DNA of 64,000 nt, from contig NC_088795.1 of NCBI RefSeq assembly GCF_011386835.1, positions 13,931,441 to 13,995,440 on the forward strand, read 5' to 3'. The notes under the pieces are model-generated. The model was not told where the DNA came from. It worked only from the letters and a program-made list of their open reading frames with translations, and did no database searches. Position 1 is the stretch's first letter. Every line of letters begins with the position of its first letter. The position numbers and the translations under genes were made by a program. Source of the stretch: Chrysemys picta bellii (taxonomy: Eukaryota > Chordata > Testudines > Emydidae). Positions 22,486 through 32,960 of the stretch are shown piece after piece.

Positions 22486-25012
22486 CACTGCTCTACAGCC
22501 AAAAACGCTTCTGAAATAAATGTAGTCAAACTTTACTAATTCTGGGTCACTGAGAACGAAAATGATGCTTAAAACTGTTGATTGGCTCTAGTTTTCAAGA
22601 TATGATATTGGGTCCGTATATATGACCCTTGACTTGGGAATGGCGGAGGATAAGTGAGTTATAAAGGGAAGGGATCTCAATTTAAACCAGAAATGACTAA
22701 AATACATCTTTGACTGGATCTATGAATAAATCTATGACTGGGTTTGGACGTACTTGCTTTTTAGGCAAAACAATGAATGATGCAATCTGAAGCTGGTATT
22801 GCGTCATACACGATATGAATTGCATCATGTTATTCCTAGAAGTCATGGATGATGCAATCATAATGAAGCTTACATCACTCTGCTGAACAAATTGCCCTAT
22901 ATCAGCTCTAGAAATCATACAGTATCATGCTCTCTTATTTCTCAGTGTTTGATTTTGCAAAGGGACACATTTCTGTTTAGCCAAAGTGAGCAGAGATGCC
23001 TCGTACTTGTGTGAACAGTGCAGATAACTTCTGCTATGTTTGTGGTGAAGTGACTTTTGCATCACAAAAGCGCAGTATAACCACTATGGTTAAGAAAGCC
23101 TATCACCTTTCTTTTGGCTGCAAAATTGGAGATCAGGACAAGAGGTGGGCCCCACACATATGTTGCAACACTTGTGCAACAAATCTTCGCCCGTGGTTGA
23201 ACAGGAAAAGGAAATCTATGCCTTTTGCAGTGCCAATGATTTGGAGAGAGCCAACAGATCATACCAGCAATTGTTACTTCTGCATGGTCCCTCCAGTTGG
23301 GAAAGGTGTGTCAAAGAAGAAAAAGTGGACTGTGCATTATCCAAACATTCCATCAGCTATCCGCCCAGTACCCCATGGAGAAGGACTGCCGGTTCCTGAT
23401 GCACCAGAATCATTCTCACTTGAGTCAGACGAGGAAGAGGAAGAGGATGAAACTTCTGGTCCTGAACCATCAATGTCACAGGACCCACATTTTCTCCCAT
23501 CCTCCTCCTCTGAACCACACCTCATAACACAAGGTGAACTGAATGACCTTGTCAGGGATTTGGAACTACCCAAGAGTAAGGCAGAGCTGTTGGGCTCCAG
23601 ACTACAGCAGTGGAATCTCCTGGCAGGTGATGTTAGGGCTTCCATGTTCCGTGACCGTCAAAAGATCTTGTCCCATTCTTCTTCATGGAAGGTGATCTTG
23701 TAGCCTGCAACAACATCGATGGTGTGATGGCAGCCCTCAACATGGTTCACGATCCAGATGAGTGGAGACTGTTCATTGATTCATCGAAGACTATCCTTAA
23801 AGCTGTTTTACTGCATAATGGCAATGTTTTGCCATCAATTCCAGTTGGTCATGCAGTCCATAGGAAGGAAACCTATGACAACATGAAACAACTTTTGAGG
23901 TGCATAAACTATGACCAACATCAGTGGCAGCTTTGTGGCGATTTGAAGGTTGTTGCTCTCTTGCTTGGTCTGCAGACTGGATACACAAAGTACTGCTGTT
24001 TTCTCTGCGAATGGGATAGTTGTGCAAGAGATTCCCACTACATCAAGAAAGATTGGCCACTCCGACAGTCATTGGAGCCTGGGAGGAAAAGTGTTCAGCA
24101 TCCACCACTGGTTGAATCAAGGAAGATTTTGTTACCACCCTTACACATCAAACTGGGTCTGATGAAGAACTTTTTCAAGGCCATTGACAAAACACAAGCA
24201 GCTTTCAAGTACCTTCATGGAAAATTTCCAAGGTTAAGTGAAGCTAAGATAAAGGAAGGTGTCTTTGTTGGTCCTCAGATTCGTGAACTTCTTCGAGATG
24301 ATGCATTTGACCATGCACTGCGTGGCAAGGAAAAGACGGCACGGAAAGCCTTCCAGTTAGTGGCAATAAATTTTCTCGGAAACAAGGCAGACAACTACAG
24401 GTTGTTGGTGGAAAACCTCCTCAAGGCATACAAAAGCCTTGGTTGCAACATGTCACTAAAGATACATTTTTTGCACTCTCATCTAGATTTTTTTCCACCG
24501 AACTGCGGAGCAGTGAGCGACGAGCACGAGACATTGCAACAATGGAGAAACGCTATCAGGGCAAATGGAGCCCATCAATGCTTGCAGACTATTGCTGGAC
24601 AGTGACAAGAGATGCTCCATTTAATGAATACAAGAGACAAGCCAAGAAGCGCCGAGTAGACACTCAATAGGACTAAACTATGTACATAATAGTTTTTTGC
24701 CTTTTGTTTCATAATAAATTTTATTTATATAACCCTTTTGCTGATTTTTAAAGTGTTACATAAACAGGACAGGTGAAATATCATGTAAAGCAACCATAAA
24801 CACATGAAAAGACCTAGGTTTACAATTTATGATTAAACCTCTACTATCTACACAATATACATAGACATAAAATGTAAAAACTTAAATATCTTAGAAACAG
24901 TAGCCAATCAGTTGTTTTAATTGTCATATTTGAATTCAGCACATCAAAATACATAATAAATAGCACATTTTATCTCTGAAGCAGATGACTTCTCAAAAAT
25001 TGTAGACCAGTG
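22486..25012 (+). mobile_element. CACTA-like (CMC-type) DNA transposon, near full length, inactive
   Basis: This 2527 bp element carries one decayed transposase gene read on the plus strand, opposite to SLC4A4. Its ends are CACTGCTCTACAGCC and, on the reverse complement of the right end, CACTGGTCTACAATTTTTG. TTA lies directly outside both ends (22483-22485 and 25013-25015), consistent with a 3 bp target duplication. The terminal inverted repeats are long (about 120 bp) and imperfect. The best inner block pairs 22568-22603 (AAACTGTTGATTGGCTCTAG) with the complement of 24886-24925 (AAACAACTGATTGGCTACTG). CACTG ends and a 3 bp duplication point to the CACTA/Mirage/Chapaev group, but superfamily assignment is an inference. 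Confidence 0.75.
22996..24670 (+). pseudogene. Transposase gene of the CACTA-like element, broken by two frame disruptions
   Basis: Three consecutive frames form one protein of roughly 555 residues. Part 1 (22996-23703) starts MPRTCVNSADNFCYVCGE and has zinc-binding-like Cys pairs (C13/C16, C57/C60, C93/C96), a conserved MPFAVPMIWREP block and an acidic run near residues 143-152. Part 2 (from about 23660 to 24605) has DGVMAAL, EWRLFIDSSK, WQLCGDLKVVALLLG, CCFLCEWD and FLHSHLDFFPPN, which look like the core of an RNase-H-type transposase with a C-x2-C insertion. Part 3 (to 24670) reads MEKRYQGKWSPSMLADYCWT. The first break (near 23660) fits one lost base. The second (near 24525, after SDEH) fits a loss of about 15-20 bases, which removes residues expected next to a catalytic acid. 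The remaining code is well preserved. The family is widespread in animal genomes as uncharacterised proteins. The exact superfamily is not certain. Confidence 0.75.
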
Positions 25013-28000
25013 TTATCTAAAGTGTGAGCAGGTGGTGACAGACTGCTTTGGGATGTCTGCCGAGACTCTCTAGTACTTGATCCACCAATGCATGATGCCC
25101 AGGCAGATTTGGGCAGCTTTGGTTTATTGGAATAATGTTTTTTTGTGGAACAATCTCAGTAATTAAATACCTCTACTAAAGGTATCACCAACCCAAGCTG
25201 CTATGCACAGTACATACAACATCCCTTGCAGTGTCAGTGCTTCATTTCTGCAGTACAAAAGGCATTTGTCTGGGAAAGCCCTGAGTGCATTAAAATGCAT
25301 GAATAGGGAGTGGCTGAAAGATTGACTGGAGAATGATCCAATCAGATGTTGAGCAGCTCAGAGGGTCAGAGCACCGTGAAAGCGTGTTACTCACTGAGCA
25401 GTAAACAGAGTTGGAAAGAGCAATCTCAGGCCGTTTTCCCATATGGTTCACTTCTATAACTCAGGAAGATTGTGGTGAGGATGCTCTAATTCAAAGCAGA
25501 AACCATCCGCTCCCTTCTTGCTTCCCTGAACCAAAACCAGCTGTGGCTTCCGTTGTCCTTTTCTGTTTTGGTGAGCTTCCCAGCCGCTCATTTAGACAGA
25601 AGTAATCTCCAAGTATACAGAGACAGGCAAGCATGGATCTCAGACAACTCCTTGGCCTGTGTGGTGCTGCTCAAGGGCATCTGCAAAGCAGGGACAGCCC
25701 AGAGAATGAACCTAGTTTCTGAAGAGATAAGAGATTGTATATTGACTTTGCCCCATGCAAATGTTGGTGTCAATCTGCTCTGCCATGCACTAGCAGAGTC
25801 CTCGCTGGATGGGGAAGGAAGATGGAGAAAGTGAACTGTCATACTTTGGGGACATATTCTCCAACAGAACGACCCAAAGAAACTTATAAAAACAAGTGTT
25901 CAGATTGCTTCTATTTCTCTTCTCCAACTCCAGGCTGACAGCAAGACAGAATTCTGGCAGAATGAAGTAAGATTGCAGACTTTTTCCCATTCAGTTTGCA
26001 TGCTGGAAATCAAGCCAGCAATGACACCATCTAGAGATGTTAAACTTAGCATTGTGTACAGTAGCTAGGAATTTCATACAAATCCATGGAAGGGATCCTG
26101 GTCTTCTGAGTTTTGCCAGTACTCACTCAGGATAACTTGGGGAAATCTATTTAAGGCAGAGAACACTTGGAGAAGTGAATTACACTTCGGATATCGGAGG
26201 CTGTGTCCACACTAGCAATTTTCTAAAACTACTCCAACAGCATATGAACCCTGGTGCGATTTCGCTGGTGGCAGCATTAGTGTAGAGAGGTAGCTGGTGT
26301 TAATACCACCATGTTGTCCAATCCTGTTCCGAGTAATGATTGTTAAACGCACTAGTTTCCCACCATATGTGGGAGTGCAGTGGTGAGAGGTTTTTAAAAA
26401 GTGCCAGCATAAACAAGAACACACCACACATTGATGGTGATCTCCCAGCTCTGGAAGATGTAAGGGTGAAAGAGGTATTTGAAAGACAAGCAAACAAATG
26501 AGAGAAAGCATCACAGGACTCAGTCATGGTTTCTCTCTGCTTCTCCTGGAATTCTGTCATAAGATGCTCCATTTTATTTATATTTGCCACAGAACTGCTG
26601 TTACTAAACCAGTATTTTTAAATGCAGGATACTAGCGCGTTCCTTTTTCAAAACTAGAAGTACATCATTTCGCACTGAAAAGTGCAATCTGGTAGATACT
26701 GCCTTTCTCGGGGCATCATCTTTGTCACAGCTAGATTAGGCATAACACAAAGCAAGCAAACTAGTGCACCGAAGTCTCTTTTCTTCCCTCTTTGTCCTTC
26801 TTCACGCCGCCTCTCGTGCCCAATCATGACTTTAGATTCTCAGAGACACTTGTGAGAAACAAGACTGTCATGTTCATCAAACAAATTCCAGATTAAATCA
26901 GATATAAAGAAGATTCACAAGGTTCCTGAAAGAATAACATTAGCCCAGCCTGCAAGATGTTAAACAAAATGTGTTTATTCATCGTTCTCTGCACCTGGCA
27001 GCCTCAATATCATGAAAGATAACAAAGGGCTCCTACTGGAGAATAAAGATGATCCAACTTTTCTTTTGGAAACTTCCCGCATTCGATCACTGCTTTGTTT
27101 CAATGTCTCACAGACTGGGCCCCAGGTGGCATAAAGTCTCCCAGGGAAAAGGCAGAGGCAGCAAAAAATGGCCACACACTCTGCACGTGGACAGAGTAGG
27201 CCCAAAGGCGGAGAGCAAAGTGTGGGATGGGAGAATGGCCAGGGGAGCCAATTCAATGCATCTCCTCAGCAGCTCCCACATATGGGTCTTCTATGAAGGC
27301 TTTAGAGATGCCCTTCTGTTGATGGAAACCTCAGAGCAGAGTGGCAGTGGAAATAACTCTCTGCCCCAGACCCAATCAGACCTGACACTGAGAAGTTATT
27401 ACCCAGTTACCAAAATTCATTGTGAAAGCACAATAAACTTACCCAAAGTATCACAACCTTACATCAGTAGCAGTCCTCAAAGGATGGACAGCACACAGTT
27501 ATTGCTGCTGTTGTTTTGCTTACCCAAAATGTTATTTTTTTATTTGCTAAAGGAATGGTAAATCTAGGAGTTGTCCAGAATCTATCTGTAATGAACACGC
27601 GACAGGTAAGAGGGTTTTTTTTAATATGTAATGGTCATTAGCATTTTCCATCAAGAACCTTCATTGTGGATTTCTGAATTTTGTAGCGTTTAAGTTTTGC
27701 TAATGCACTTTTTGTTCCTTGGGTAAAAAGTTAAGCATTAACCTCAAAGGTTTTTTGCCTGAGTTAAATAAATGGCTGTGCTGATATTCTTCTCCGGTGC
27801 ATTAAACACTCTGGGGAATCAGCATCCCTTTTACAGGAAATTTCACCTTCTTCTGGAGTAGAGCATATGCCACAGGATCACTGCTCAGCAATTGTAGAGA
27901 GATGATCATTGGTGGTTGTGGGTCCTTCTCTTCTATATCTATTTTCTCTTATCAATTTACCCTATGGGCCGGCGGTGGAGATGAGCTTTTGAGATTAGTC

Positions 28001-28019
28001 AGATTTGTATGAAGAAAGG

Positions 28020-28168
28020 AAGTTTGATGTTCTTCCATCTGAAGAAGTGAGGTTTATTACCCACGAAAGCTTATGCCCAAATAAATCTGTTAGTCTTTAA
28101 GGTACCACCAGACTCCTTGTTGTTTTTGTGGATACAGACTAACACAGCTACCCCCTGATACTTGATCT
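28020..28168. repeat. Sauropsid interspersed repeat (GAAGTGAGGTTTATTACCCACGAAAG type)
   Basis: GAAGTGAGGTTTATTACCC, ACGAAAGCTTATGCCCAAAT, AAATCTGTTAGTCTTTAAGG and ACAGACTAACACAGCTACCC are instantly recognisable as a high-copy repeat of turtle and crocodilian genomes. I do not recall its family name with certainty, so none is given. It is well preserved. Confidence 0.7.
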
Positions 28169-28365
28169 TCTCCAGGCTGCTGTATTTTATTTGGTTCTGT
28201 AATTTATGGCAGGGGAGTCTAGAACCTTGGCTAGGCACCCCTTGGTATTTGTTTGTTTTTAAATAAATCTAAGTAAATAAATAAATTCATTACTGCTATT
28301 GTAAATTTAATTATTGTTAGGACAATCAGAGCTGCTCAATGGACATTATTTAATTGCAATTGAAT

Positions 28366-28780
28366 CTAAATAAATAAATAAAATAAATATTTGTGGGTTT
28401 TCAATTTTAAAAAGGCCAAAGGAAAATTAAACACAGTTGAAATGTAAGTACACTTAGGTCTCAGATAAGCAATAGACAGTAATGTTAACGTAGAATTATT
28501 TTTGTTTTAGTTATATATATATAAATATAAATTTATATATATAAATAAAACAAAAATAATTCTACGTTAACATTACTGTCTATTGCTTATCTGAGACCTA
28601 AGTGTACTTACATTTCAAAATATAAATTTATATATATAAATAAAACAAAAATAATTCTACGTTAACATTACTGTCTATTGCTTATCTGAGACCTAAGTGT
28701 ACTTACATTTCAACTGTGTTTAATTTTCCTTTGGCCTTTTTAAAATAGAAAACCCACAAATATTTTATTTATTTATTTAT
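28366..28780. repeat. Large inverted repeat with a 95 bp internal tandem duplication
   Basis: A left arm of about 140 bp (28370-28509) is present as a nearly perfect reverse complement at 28642-28780. It includes AATATTTGTGGGTTTTCAA, AAAAGGCCAAAGGAAAATTA, GTACACTTAGGTCTCAGATA and AACGTAGAATTATTTTTG. The inner 95 bp of the right arm, with its AT-rich spacer, is duplicated in tandem (28523-28617 and 28618-28712), so the ACGTTAACATTACTGTCTAT segment occurs twice in the same direction. The outer ends run into TAAATAAATAAA. No coding capacity. It is probably a palindromic MITE that gained a partial duplication. Confidence 0.85.
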
Positions 28781-28876
28781 GTATTATCAAGCCACATCCT
28801 GACATTATCACTTTAATCCTTACTCATGCGAAACTCCCACTTCAATGGAAAACTGCCTGAGTATGCAGTAAAAGCA

Positions 28877-29050
28877 TCATAGAATCATAGAATATCAGGA
28901 TTAGAAGGGACCTCAGGAGGTCATCTAGTCCAACCCCCTGCTCAAAGCAGGACCAATCCAGACAGATTTTTGCTCCAGATCCCTAAATAGCCCCCTCAAG
29001 GATTGAACTCACAACCCTGGGTTTAGCAGGCCAATGCTCAAACCACTGAG
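28877..29050 (-). mobile_element. CR1 LINE 3' end
   Basis: ATCATAGAATCATAGAATAT, GGAAGGGACCTCAGGAGGTC-like sequence (here GAAGGGACCTCAGGAGGTCA) and TCTAGTCCAACCCCCTGCTC are the reverse complement of the standard sauropsid CR1 3' terminus, with the ATTCTATGATTCTATGAT tail at the left. It is good-quality and relatively recent. Confidence 0.9.
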
Positions 29051-29610
29051 CATAAGGATTTGACCCTTTTTTTTTATTATAAAGTTAATCATTCTAAACA
29101 GCTTACATTTTGTCTGTAGTGTCTGTCTCAAAACACCTTTTAAATGATTCCTCAGTCTACCTCCTTATCCCTTCTGTTCCTGGTGGACAACCACACAGCA
29201 GTGTTTTTTTGAGCCAGACAGAAGACCCAACAAAGTTAAGCATCAGGCAGAACATGCCCTGTTAAGCTCTGATGACATGGAAAGTGTGAATCAGAATTAA
29301 TACACTTGGTTCAAATTAAATAATGCACAAAAGCAGTTAGCACACTTGAAGCGCACCAGTAATTTTGATACAAAAATGGCCTCCCCTCTTTTTCTTGCCT
29401 ATTGCTCGAACACAATTTAATATAACTGCATCTGCAACTGCTAAAAGAACAGAAGTACAATAACAGGCACAGAAGTGAGGGCAATTTTAGTTAGAGCAGC
29501 AGGATAAATCTTGTGCTAAGTAAGCATTCTTTATACATGGCCCATCTGCTTCCCTGAAATGAGGAAAATTGGGCCTACATTGTTTGTATAAGTTCGAAAT
29601 GATTTCTAAC

Positions 29611-29785
29611 CTGCATGTTGTCTGTAGCGTCACCAAGCAGACCTCCAAAAGTGATAGCATTGGTCACTGTGGCCAGGTAGATGAAGAGAATGGCTGAAAG
29701 AGCTTGGATATTTAAAGCATCATAGAAGTCACTGGCGAAGAAAGGTATTTTCCTCTTTATGTCTTTGACTAAACCACCACAAAAT
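29611..29785 (-). CDS. SLC4A4: SLC4A4 coding exon 5 of 7 (start of membrane domain, TM1)
   Basis: This 175 bp exon completes an Arg codon and encodes 58 residues. It begins [20 protein letters not shown], continues [20 protein letters not shown], and ends [18 protein letters not shown]. It contains the pre-TM1 basic stretch and transmembrane segment 1. Ser427 of human NBCe1-A (in ALSAILF), a renal tubular acidosis site, is conserved. [13 protein letters not shown] is nearly invariant across SLC4 transporters. The acceptor is TTTCCTCAG. The donor is ATGCAG followed by GTTAGA, ending in phase 0. The next exon is 12.4 kb away, across the longest complete intron here, which contains the CACTA-like transposon. 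Confidence 0.96.
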
Positions 29786-31463
29786 CTGAGGAAATAAGAT
29801 TAGGCAAGAGAAGAAGAAGATGAAAAAAAAAAGTCCTACAATAACATTTACCATGATGAGGAACTAAACAGGGACATCATCAAAAACGAGGGGCTAAGCA
29901 ATCCGAAAGGATATGGGTCATTGCAGTTATTTCTACACAAGGCATAAATCGATGGGTGTTTGAGTCAGATAACTGCTAAACGGAAAATGCTTCAAAATAT
30001 TCACCAGAAGTAGAATTGGGAGTAAAACGGTAAGAAGGGATCACAAGTCCAATGGCTCCTCCTTGATTTGGAGGGCAAGGGAAACTCAAGCAATAGGAAG
30101 CACATTCTTTTTAAATAATCAGGAACGGAGTAGAATTTGGTTTGTATAAGTTTCCGGTGGGCATTGTACAGAGGACAAGGTAAGTAACTTCACACTACAT
30201 GAGGGACTTTGGTATCGATGCCCATTGGCATCAATCACCCACTGTCAGCATGAGAAACACATATCTCACTTCTTATCCTCTCACATATAGTCCACCAACA
30301 CCACAACCTCATCGGAATAATTGCATTTGACCCATCTACCTTCCAAACTATTTACTGATTGGAAGATAACAAATCGGTAACATTCTCAGGCGATTCAGAC
30401 ACAGCACATTAAAGAGATATGATGATAGACAGGCACACAGGATTACTGTTATGGTTCTTTATGACAACATGAATTTCTTGCCTTTCTTAGAAGGAACATT
30501 AACTCTAACTTGTAATTGCAGGCTTTCAGCTTTATTTTTTTTTTTTAATACCTGCAAAAACATTCTAATAATGTTTTAACTGATATCTGACTTATAACCT
30601 TAACTTTATATCTCAGCAAAGTTTTATATTTGGGAATAGTCTTAGGATCTCAAAGCACCATGTTACTAAGAAATAGTAGTAGCCTGGAACCATCATCTCA
30701 AAAACTGAGGAATGTTACTTCAGCTTCCCATCCAGTCTGACAGTCTAGTGAGTGGGAAAAGAGAATAGTTTTAGATATCTCCCTGAGCTACACATCTCAA
30801 TTACAGTAGAACACTACACTGACTGAGTTGCTGAACTGAACCAGGCCTAATTCTACATTCTGTTACAATAGATTGATACCAGCATAACTCCATCGAAACC
30901 AATGGAGTTCACTGGCACGAAACCGAAGTAACAGAACAGGGAATCCAGCCTCATGCGACATTATCTTCTCTGTTTCTGTTCTATTAAATCTCTCTTTTGG
31001 GCTCTTCTACATTGTAATGGGAATGTCAGGAAACAGGATCTTTCTTTTATTGACAATTGATGGCTTTGAACATTTATTTTATAAACTTGTGATAGCTTCA
31101 AACAGCTAAAACATTTCCACAAATATGAATGGAAACGAATCATTATTTAGGATGTACGCACTTCATAACGATCAGCGTAATTTCACACATTCATAGGCCA
31201 AGCATTTCACAAGTGACTAGCAATTTGGGGGTTCTCATTGTTTGAGTCTCCAATCTAAGACACCTTGAAGGGGTCTGAGTTACAGAGGGCTGGTGCTTGG
31301 GATACTTTAAAAGTTCTCAAGCTGGGCACCCAAAAATCACAGGTCACTTCTGAAAATGGTAGCCATGTGCCTAGCAGGTGAGAACAATATTATAAGATGC
31401 AAAGTAAAAGGGGCTAAAAGGGCAAACCATCATGCTGAACAAATCAGAGAATTCGTCACTGAC

Positions 31464-31577
31464 CTGCCAGTTCGTTGTAGTTCTTCAGTGTCACCGTGGC
31501 CCCCACCTCCATGGCCCCCATCATGAGGCGTGTCTCCATTCATCTGTATGTTCTCCGCACCCGAATACATGTTTTTC
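31464..31577 (-). CDS. SLC4A4: SLC4A4 coding exon 4 of 7 (His/Gly-rich linker)
   Basis: This 114 bp exon joins the cytoplasmic and membrane domains. After the last base of the split Arg codon it reads [20 protein letters not shown], then [17 protein letters not shown], ending with AG of another Arg codon. The GGHGGGGHG run is characteristic of NBCe1 and is not shared by SLC4A5, A7, A8 or A10 as I recall them. Human has GDCEELQ where this has GDTEELQ, so the linker cysteine is absent. The acceptor is TTCTGCATAG. The donor is GGCAG followed by GTCAGT. The exon is too short and low in complexity to be found by plain ORF size, but its phase fits both neighbours exactly. Confidence 0.95.
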
Positions 31578-32365
31578 CTATGCAGAAAGACAAGTCACAC
31601 TGAGGATTCGCTATGTTCCACACTATAGGACAAAAATCTATACCCAGCTCCATCACACAAGCCTTATATGTCATGTCCTTTTTGAAGTGGTGGCACATAA
31701 AACAACACAGAATGCTCCTGCTATACAAGCAGCCAGACTGGCATGCTGCAGATAAGGGATTAACTCATTGCATACTGGAAGTTGTAAAATAAAATTCAAT
31801 ATTGAGCTTAACTACAGTTACAAATGGCTTGCTGTATTAGGACACACAGATTCTCCCAAAGAAGTGCTGGTACGAGCACAGTGCTGCAGGGACATTCCGC
31901 ACAGGGTTATTAGCAAAGACCTGAAATTATAGCGTAACTCAACATTCTCAGACACTGCTTTCAGGCACATTCTCTTCTACCGTCTCATGTGGAAAATTCA
32001 ATGCTAAGGGGGAAAAATGACAACTCCTCTGCTCCCTTCCCATCCCTCCCCTTCCACTGCACTGTTTGCACTTGCAACCCTCATTCACCTGCTTTCGTTC
32101 CTCAAGCTCGGAGAGTAAATGCTGTGGATCCAACTTACGTGGCCAAGCATGTTTTCCTCAAGATACTCAACCCCTGTTGCCCTGCACTCTCATATAACTG
32201 AGAACGGGAGTCAGCCCTGCCTACATAAACATCTCTTGCTTTAATGTAACACATGTTCTTGGGTTCAACTTATCGCACTCCCTTCATCTTCTCTAGTTAA
32301 CACGCCGGCCCAGGATATCCTACTCTGTTGTTACTGACATGAGCCCTGCTACTCCCTGCTGTTAC

Positions 32366-32520
32366 CTTTTATCAGAAGATGGGAGAGATTTGGGGGGCTC
32401 TATCCTGATGGCAGGGTCCCACTCCCCAGGTGGAAGCACAATGACTTCATCCAGAAACTCATCGATTCCAGCGATCAGGTCCTGCCTGTCTTTGGCTTTA
32501 TAGGCAATGTCATGGAACAC
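32366..32520 (-). CDS. SLC4A4: SLC4A4 coding exon 3 of 7 (N-terminal cytoplasmic domain)
   Basis: This 155 bp exon gives 51 codons plus AG of a split Arg codon. It begins [20 protein letters not shown], continues [20 protein letters not shown], and ends [11 protein letters not shown](R). It corresponds to human residues about 308-358 and is nearly identical to recalled human sequence (RQD in place of RHD). GEWDP and IRIEPPK are signatures of the Na+-coupled SLC4 transporters. The acceptor is CTCCTGCAG. The donor is AAAAG followed by GTAACA. The adjacent 788 bp intron towards 31577 is the shortest internal intron in the window. Confidence 0.96.
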
Positions 32521-32921
32521 CTGCAGGAGAAGCAAAAATCTCAATGCAGCAAGAGGTTTACTATTTTCTACAGCCAAGGCTTACAACAGATCTTTCAGAA
32601 AAGCTTTCATACACTCAATACACTACAAAAAAAAAATCAGTGGTGCTTGGGCCAATCAGATATGGCCCAGAGCAAAGCTGGCCAATGTTTTTTGAACAAA
32701 AAGACTTTAAAACAAAAATGGCCTTTAAGCCCCCCCCCCCCCCAAAAAAAACACGACTTTCTTGACATGCTTTGTTTTTAACAACATTTTTATGAAAAAT
32801 GTTAGCAAAATTTTTCATTTGCCACAAACCCAGTTTTCACTAGCCAAAAAGTTTCAACGGATTTCAGTAATGCTTTGTGTGGGGTCGGGGAAAAGTCACC
32901 CAATTTTAAAAAGTCAAGAAA

Positions 32922-32960
32922 CCAAAAAAAAAAAAAAAAAAAAAGGGGGGGGGGAGGGGG
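32922..32960. repeat. Homopurine tract: poly-A followed by poly-G
   Basis: An A run of about 22 bases passes into GGGGGGGGGAGGGGGAGG. Some 190 bp away a C run of about 15 followed by AAAAAAAA lies at 32731-32756. Both are in the intron 200-450 bp upstream (minus strand) of the exon at 32366-32520. Confidence 0.9.

Larger units (their letters stand above)
17173..29610. other. SLC4A4 intron between exons at 29611 and 17172 (longest complete intron)
   Basis: This 12438 bp intron carries a GTCTACAC-type MITE remnant (18716-18980), a MIR (19085-19335), a CR1 piece (20930-21178), palindromic elements (20330, 22202), the CACTA-like transposon (22486-25012), an interspersed sauropsid repeat (28020-28168), a large inverted repeat (28366-28780) and a CR1 3' end (28877-29050). 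Nothing specific was seen at 17180-18700, 19340-20320, 21180-22200, 25020-26200, 26450-28000 or 29055-29600. A weak MITE-like patch lies at 26205-26440. Confidence 0.6.
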
